From the NCBI GenBank assembly GCA_003427395.1, contig BFEA01000007.1, positions 5,578,904 to 5,601,752 on the forward strand: a stretch of DNA of 22,849 nt, given 5' to 3'. Below the pieces are notes generated by a model that worked only from the letters and a program-made list of their open reading frames with translations, ran no database searches and had not been told where the DNA came from. Below, piece by piece: positions 18,076 through 22,849 of this stretch (positions are counted from its first letter, which is position 1; every line of letters starts with the position of its first letter). Made by a program: the position numbers and the translations under genes. The DNA is from Chara braunii (taxonomy: Eukaryota; Streptophyta; Charophyceae; Charales; Characeae).

Positions 18076-19740
18076 GTTGGTGAGTCCTCTACTTCCTATC
18101 CCCCCTCGATTCAAAAACTCCTCGATGAGTATAAAGATCTATCCTTAGAACCCACAGGGATANCTGAGCGTGCTATTAAGCACACTATTGAAATTATTCC
18201 TGGTAGTAAGACTCCCAAGGGCCCTATCTATCGAATGTCTCCTAGGGAACTTGAGGAACTGAGGAAACAACTCCAGGACTTGACTGAAAAAGGGTGGATT
18301 TGCCCTAGCTCCTCTCCTTACGGCGCTCCTGTTTTGTTTGTGCCTAAAAAGGAAGGTGAGTTGTGTTTGTGTATCGACTATAGAGGGCTGAACTTTCTCA
18401 CTGATAAAAATGTCGAACCCCTACCACGTATTGATGATCTGTTGGATCAGTTGCAGGGATGTAAATACTTCAGTAAGATTGATCTGAAGTCTGGGTATCA
18501 CCAAATCGAGGTGGAACCTGCGGATCAACATAAGACTGCCTTCCGAACCAGGTATGGTCACTACGAATTTGTGGTGATTCCCTTCGGACTCACAAATGCC
18601 CCAGCAACCTTCCAAAGAGCTATGAACGAGTTGTTTCGACAATGGTTGGACCAATTCGTCATTGTATACCTTGATGATATTCTAGTGTATAGCAAAACAC
18701 TAGACGATCATGAAAAACATTTATGTCTAGTACTTGGGAAATTGCGCGAGGGCAATTTTAAGTTAAATCCCAAGAAATCTGAATTTGCTAAGTCCGAAGT
18801 TTTGTACTTAGGACACATAGTAAATGAAGATGGGCTGAGGCTAGAGGCAAAGAAGATTGCAGCGATTAGAGATTGGCCACAACCTAAGTCCCTTACTGAT
18901 CTTCGCTCCTTCCTTGATTTAGCAAGTTACTAGAGGAAGTTTGTTAGAAACTTCTCACTGATTGCTGCACCAATGAGAAAACTGCTGAAGAAAGGAACTA
19001 TGTGGTTATGGGATAAGGATTGTGAGTCTTCATTTAGGAAACTGAAGCATGTCTTGACTCACTACCCTGTGTTGAAAATCGCTGACCCATCTCTTCCCTT
19101 CATTGTCACAACTGACGCAAGTCAGTATGGTACTGGCGCTGTCCTTCAACAGGATGATGGAAAAGGCTACAGACCAGTTGAGTTTATATCTGCACGCCTA
19201 CCTACTGAAAAGGTTGCCAACTCTACCTATGAGAGGGAACTGTATGCCTTAGTCTGTGCATTGCAAACTTGGAAGCACTATTTGTTAGGGAGACACTTCA
19301 CGGTGTATTCTGACCACTCTACCCTGAAGTGGATCAAGACACAACCCAGACTCTCTGACAAACTAGTACGATCGTCTGCCTTTATTGATACCTTTGACTT
19401 TGAGTTGAAAACGATCAAAGGAAAATCTAATGTGGTGGCAGATGCATTGTCTAGGAGAAGTGACTTCTTTGGAGCAATTGTCTCTTATTTGGATGCAGGG
19501 CAGGAAGTAAAACAAAAAATCCGTCAAGGGTATGCAACAGATCCTATATGGAAACCTATCATTGACACTGTACTAAAAGATCCATCCCTACTTCCTGACT
19601 ATAAGATCACTGATGGTTTACTTTTCTTAATAGACCAAACTGAACAAAGATTGTGCATCCCTCATAAAGAAGAGATTAAAAACTTGCTAATTGGGGAATG
19701 CCATGATTTTGAAGGACACTTTGGATTTAAGAAAACGTAA
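18076..19740 (+). pseudogene. Reverse transcriptase and RNase H of element 2
   Basis: RT begins with IQKLLDEYKDLSLEPTG and a Pro-X-Pro-Ile-Tyr-Arg-Met entry block at about 18220. It continues with EKGWICPSSSPYGAPVLFVPKK, DLKSGYHQIEV, PFGLTNAPATFQRAM and the catalytic YLDD at 18667-18678. TAG at 18931-18933 falls in the ASYY-RKF block, where the family has Tyr, and the frame continues unchanged. RNase H carries the acidic residues in VTTDASQYGTGAV, ERELYALVCAL, YSDHSTLKW and VVADALSRR. TAA at 19738-19740 ends the frame just after the first integrase His pair. One ambiguous base lies at 18163. Confidence 0.95.
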
Positions 19741-20454
19741 GCCGAAGTGAGAGAACGTTTTGAATGGAAAGGTATGAAGGAAGACGTACTAACTTGTGTT
19801 CGTACCTGTCTGATGTGTCAGAGGAACAAACCTTCACACGAGAACCCACTGGGTCTCTTGAGACCAATGCCAATTCCTAGTGAACCAGGTGAGTCTATCT
19901 CCATAGATTTCATGAGTCTTATAAAGAGTCGCAATGGCAATAGCCAGGTGATGGTAATTGTAGACCTTTTCTCTAAATACGCCATGTTCATTACCTTACC
20001 TGCTGAAGCGAAAACTGAACTTGTGAGTCAAAAGTTCCAGATGCGATGGGTAACTGAGTATCGGTTTCCCCTATCTATTGTGTCTGACAGAGATACAAGA
20101 TTCACAAGTATGCCATGGCAAAAGTTGATGGAGGCATACGGTACTCGCTTGACTATGTCGTCAGGACGACATCCTGAGACGAATGGCCAAAGTGAGCCGA
20201 TGAACCATCTGTGCCAACAACTATTTCGCATGTATGTGAGGCCTGATCAAATTGATTGGGATGAGAACCTGCGGAAGATAGCCAGTGCGTATAATAGCAG
20301 TGTTCACACTGCAGCTGGACGTTCCCCTAACGCACTGCACAAAGGATGGAAACCCAGACGTCCCATTGATGTTCTAACTCGGGACCAGTTTCTTAGATTA
20401 CCACCAGGGACTCGTGAGTATGCAGTAATGTTTCAGCTAAAGAGTTCTCACTAG
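19741..20454 (+). pseudogene. Integrase of element 2 (zinc domain and catalytic core)
   Basis: The zinc domain starts before the TAA at 19738 (HDFEGHFG, His-X4-His) and ends with Cys-Leu-Met-Cys at about 19810-19821. The catalytic triad is complete: Asp at 19906-19908 (SIDFMS), Asp at 20086-20088 (VSDRDTRF) and Glu at 20194-20196, with exactly 35 residues between the last two. Downstream the core reads normally to LPPGTREYAV, then the helical region expected before the C-terminal domain is much shorter than in relatives and the frame changes at 20415-20440, suggesting a deletion. TAG is at 20452-20454. Confidence 0.92.
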
Positions 20455-20855
20455 AAGAAGATATATCGCAGAAACTCTTGCCTGTCTATTTTGGACCCTG
20501 GGAGGTTCTCAAAGTTATAGTAGATGACGAGAGACCGTCATACAGAATAGATATCCCTCCTCACCTTAGAACCTATTCCGTCTTCCATGCCTCCAAACTG
20601 TTACCTTATGTGGAAGGAAATGAATTTCCAAACAGACCATCAATGATACCCCCTTCCATGGATGNAGAATATGAGGTNGAAAAAATTACTGAGCATGGGT
20701 ATTTCTCCACCGGAGGACGTGGACGTCCGCAAAAGCAATTCAAGGTAAGATTTAAATNTCAAGCACCTTCTNAAGATAGANGGTTTACNAAAANGCAATT
20801 ACTTGAATCTGCTCCTGACATAGTCTCTGCATACGAAAGAGGATTGAGGTCTTAA
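20442..20855 (+). pseudogene. Integrase C-terminal SH3-like region and chromodomain
   Basis: After the frame change the sequence reads SLEEDISQKLLPVYFGPWEVL, then PPHLRTYSVFHASKLLPY, both typical of the SH3-like integrase C-terminus of Ty3/gypsy elements. From about 20661 it reads a chromodomain-like stretch with GRGRPQKQFKVRFK, and a closing helix to TAA at 20856. Chromodomains steer such elements to marked heterochromatin. Seven ambiguous bases (20665, 20678, 20758, 20772, 20781, 20789, 20794) fall in this domain, so its exact residues are uncertain. Confidence 0.85.
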
Positions 20856-20893
20856 CATTTCTGCGATGGAACTCGAAATTGGGCCGGCAGGAA
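20856..20893 (+). other. Gap between pol stop and 3' LTR, no clear polypurine tract
   Basis: The 38 bp end in GGGCCGGCAGGAA before the 3' LTR TGCAG. A purine tract priming plus-strand synthesis is expected here, but none longer than about five purines is seen. A better candidate tract lies inside the LTR (about 21691-21698). Confidence 0.5.
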
Positions 20894-21910
20894 TGCAGTA
20901 ATTCGTGTGCATCAAGGTCTGTACGGGGCCCAGACCCGCCGTAGGCCACGTAGAACTTACTGTTCTGCGTTGGGCTGTGTGACCCGGCACTGCCCAGGCC
21001 CAGACTGCTGCGCTCGGCTGTGAGACCGAACGCTGCAGATGGTAATTCAAAGGTCAAAGTCCACTGTAGAGTCAAAGGTACCATGCACAGGCCCTTGGTC
21101 AGATACACTCACTTGTGATGTGCAGGTACCCAAACAACATCGAGGCCAAAGAAGATTCGGTTTCGGTATAATCTAAGCCCTCGTCTGTATTGAGATCTGG
21201 ACGATTGAGGGAGGCAGCATCCGAGGCTCAGCCCCCGAGTCAACAGTACATAAGGACTGACTCCCCGGCATTTGATTCATTAAGTCGCGTCAATGCTGAC
21301 TTTCAACTTCGACGACAACGCTGGCTCTATGTTGAGACGCTGGATGGACGCTGGCTTCTGGATGGCACTTGTGAAATACGGCGGCGTGCTGCTTGCCAGA
21401 CATGTTGGCTGGCTTGCTCTTGTCTACTTGGTATGTTGACGTGGCAGCTGCCACGTGCTGCTGCAGACGTGGCCGTTGCCACGTATATTTCATGTTGATG
21501 TGGCCGCTACATTGGAGAGATACAGCTATTCTGATTCATCGTACTCAGAAGGTGATCACGACTGTGGAAAGAGCAGAGATACGTACCTGTTTATCTTGAG
21601 GTTGATGATGCTCCAGCGCTGATCATGGTCTATTGATGTGCCACGTGGCACTCTGAGGAGAACTTCAGATATCGTTCCAATCATTGATGTTGAGGGGGCG
21701 ACATTGTGAGGGAATCCCGAAGAGGAAGTGGGCGCAGTATTCTTCTCCACCCTCTAAGTCTATCTTCCCAACCTCTTGCTTATTCGTCTGTGTATGATTA
21801 TCCATCTCTCCTTGTATCTGGTAACGATTTCAACTATTGATATTTCAATTGGTTGACGACTTGTGGACTTGCATTATCAACGAGTGTCATCACGACTTGG
21901 GTTCATTACA
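20894..21910 (+). repeat. 3' LTR of element 2 (1,017 bp)
   Basis: It is colinear with 13426-14434. It has two extra bases at TTGCTCTTGTC (near 21417) and six extra bases at ACCTGTTTATCTTG (near 21590), accounting exactly for the 8-bp length difference. Many positions have T or A where the 5' LTR keeps CTG, CAG or CCG. The palindromes, G-box and TATA-like box are retained. Confidence 0.95.
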
Positions 21911-21914
21911 TCTC
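21911..21914. repeat. Right target-site duplication TCTC of element 2
   Basis: TCTC follows the terminal CA of the 3' LTR and matches 13422-13425. Confidence 0.6.
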
Positions 21915-22083
21915 CATTGCAACGGCTATAATCCAAAGTAGCCGTCACAGTGGGCCCCTCATCCGAAATTGGCTCCCACCTCCAAACAAATTGGAGGTAT
22001 GTCGGCCTGTAGCCATGCAACCCGCTACTCCGCAACATGACCGTGTTCAGAATAGCCAGGGCCTCGCTCCCAAGTGCAAGCGC
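21915..22083 (-). pseudogene. Upstream half of the minus-strand frame split by element 2
   Basis: On minus the frame is open from just after TGA (22084-22086) to the element boundary, with an ATG at 22036-22038. The product has a mixed, globular-looking composition (Leu, Gly, Tyr, Trp, Val), ending in a beta-like stretch that passes directly into the charged half at 13425-13019 once the element is removed. No family is recognised. The open length here alone (56 codons) could be chance; the joined length and divisibility by three are the main support. Confidence 0.4.
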
Positions 22084-22690
22084 TCAGACAACTCACGATA
22101 GCCCTCACTGCTACGTGCTCTGGTCCCAAACCAGCGGCATTAACGTGACCAGATGACTCACGGACACCCACGGTTAGTTGCTAGATAGCCAACCTCTACT
22201 TTCTTTTATAGGCTCCCTCTATACCGCAACTCCTGTGTTCTGATAGAGGGGTTCGAGTATTTTTCCAAACTCTTGTATTCTAGCACTCTATAACAAAATC
22301 AAAGCAATATACACAAGAAGGGGAAAAAGAAATGCGAGACGCCAACGAGCAAGGCTCATTACTGCAGGCTTGAAACTGTGGTCCCATAATGGAATACCGA
22401 CAGCGCACCTTTCACTTCAAAACAAGTCGTCGGCCTTCCCCTATCGGGTGCCCGTGTTCGATGGTAAGGAGGGGGTTTATGACCCTCTTCAAGGGTGATA
22501 AGCTTCCTACCGATGTGGCCGCGGGTCGCCCCTCTTTTGGGGTCCTATCGCGCGGCGCCCGATCGAGCCACCCAACCATCGGTACAAGAATGACAGGCCA
22601 AATCAGTCTGGGCCACAGACTGCAGCCGCGCTCGAAATTCGAACCGTTGGCCTTCCCGCGAAGTGATAGGGACCAAAGGAAAAACCCGCG
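22084..22690. other. Non-coding stretch at the right flank
   Basis: GC-mixed sequence. A + strand frame at 22389-22766 is open, but its end is translated A-rich simple repeat, and no domain is recognised. A GGTTCGAATTT word on minus near 22640 resembles a tRNA T-arm, but no cloverleaf can be built around it. Confidence 0.45.
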
Positions 22691-22697
22691 TCTAAGG

Positions 22698-22731
22698 AAA
22701 AAAATAAAAATAAAAATAATAATAATAATAG
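22698..22731. repeat. A-rich simple repeat (AAAAAT)n then (AAT)n
   Basis: AAAAAAATAAAAATAAAAATAATAATAAT and one more unit form a short compound microsatellite. Confidence 0.85.
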
Positions 22732-22828
22732 TGGCAGTAAAATCAGAAAAGGTGAGGAGACCGTAACATCACGGTGGTCTGAAGCCATCGGTTTTTTTCC
22801 GAACTAAAACGCAAGTTCAAATTTGACC

Positions 22829-22849
22829 TTTTTTTTTTTTTTTTTTTTT
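22829..22849. repeat. Terminal T homopolymer
   Basis: The window ends in 21 T. It may be an assembly break or the oligo-A tail of a minus-strand retroposed sequence cut by the window edge; the two cannot be separated here. Confidence 0.85.

Larger units (their letters stand above)
13426..21910 (+). mobile_element. Element 2: full-length but degenerate Ty3/gypsy chromovirus
   Basis: The 8,485-bp element has two LTRs that start TG and end CA, flanking TCTC repeats, a PBS, gag, protease, RT, RNase H, integrase and a C-terminal chromodomain-like region, which defines chromoviruses. The LTRs differ by about 41 substitutions and two indels (2 and 6 bp) by hand alignment, so the insertion is not recent. 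The coding part has stops at 17203, 17341, 17706, 18073, 18931, 19738 and 20452, with frame changes near 17316-17343, near 18010-18072 and near 20415-20440. It is non-autonomous as assembled. The sense strand is opposite to the disrupted flanking frame. Confidence 0.95.

Noticed and set aside
22625-22660. tRNA-like GGTTCGAATTT on minus
   Set aside because: No acceptor stem, D arm or anticodon arm can be paired at the required distances.
22389-22766. 125-codon + frame, considered as an organelle-derived insert or gene
   Set aside because: I could not match any organelle gene from memory, and its C-terminal part is translated simple repeat. A search against organelle genomes would decide.

Overview
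This is eukaryotic, repeat-dominated nuclear DNA. It holds two degenerate Ty3/gypsy (Metaviridae) LTR retrotransposons, both on the + strand, separated by about 5.7 kb with little recognisable coding content. A primer-binding site complementary to initiator tRNA-Met, a chromodomain-type pol, consensus splice signals and an excess of CHG-context transitions between LTRs point to the green lineage. A streptophyte alga such as Chara, or a bryophyte, is my best guess, but only an inference. Homopolymers at both ends (A run 15-33, T run 22829-22849) suggest a complete short contig broken at low-complexity DNA.

Layout. 1-1469: pyrimidine-rich simple repeats and short tandem repeats, probably including the 5' LTR of element 1. 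1470-7671: element 1, a GC- and CpG-rich gag-pol with stops, frameshifts and lost catalytic residues. It has one PBS-like site, no detectable LTR pair, and stops abruptly inside integrase. 7672-13018: mostly non-coding, with two possible minus-strand reading frames (8173-8952 with an upstream Gln/Asn repeat frame, and 9257-9529). 13019-13425 and 21915-22083: two halves of one possible minus-strand reading frame split by element 2. 13426-21910: element 2, a nearly structurally complete chromovirus with 1,009- and 1,017-bp LTRs (about 96% identical by my hand alignment), 4-bp flanking repeats TCTC, PBS, a leader with a good candidate intron, and broken gag, protease, RT, RNase H, integrase and chromodomain. 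22084-22849: non-coding and simple repeats.

The most interesting signal is not a protein. Both elements carry, just upstream of gag, an array of the same 13-bp word TGCTGACGTGGCA, which has an ACGT core of the bZIP-binding type. Element 2 has nine sites in sense orientation inside its putative leader intron, plus palindromic copies next to a TATA-like box in its LTR. Element 1 has about sixteen tightly packed copies in the opposite orientation at the start of gag. The two elements otherwise look unrelated in leader and gag, so shared descent or convergent capture of a host regulatory word is worth testing. A second signal is that about 21 of 30 transitions between the two LTRs of element 2 fall in CHG context, the expected footprint of CHG cytosine methylation. 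I see no new enzymatic or defence-type gene system.
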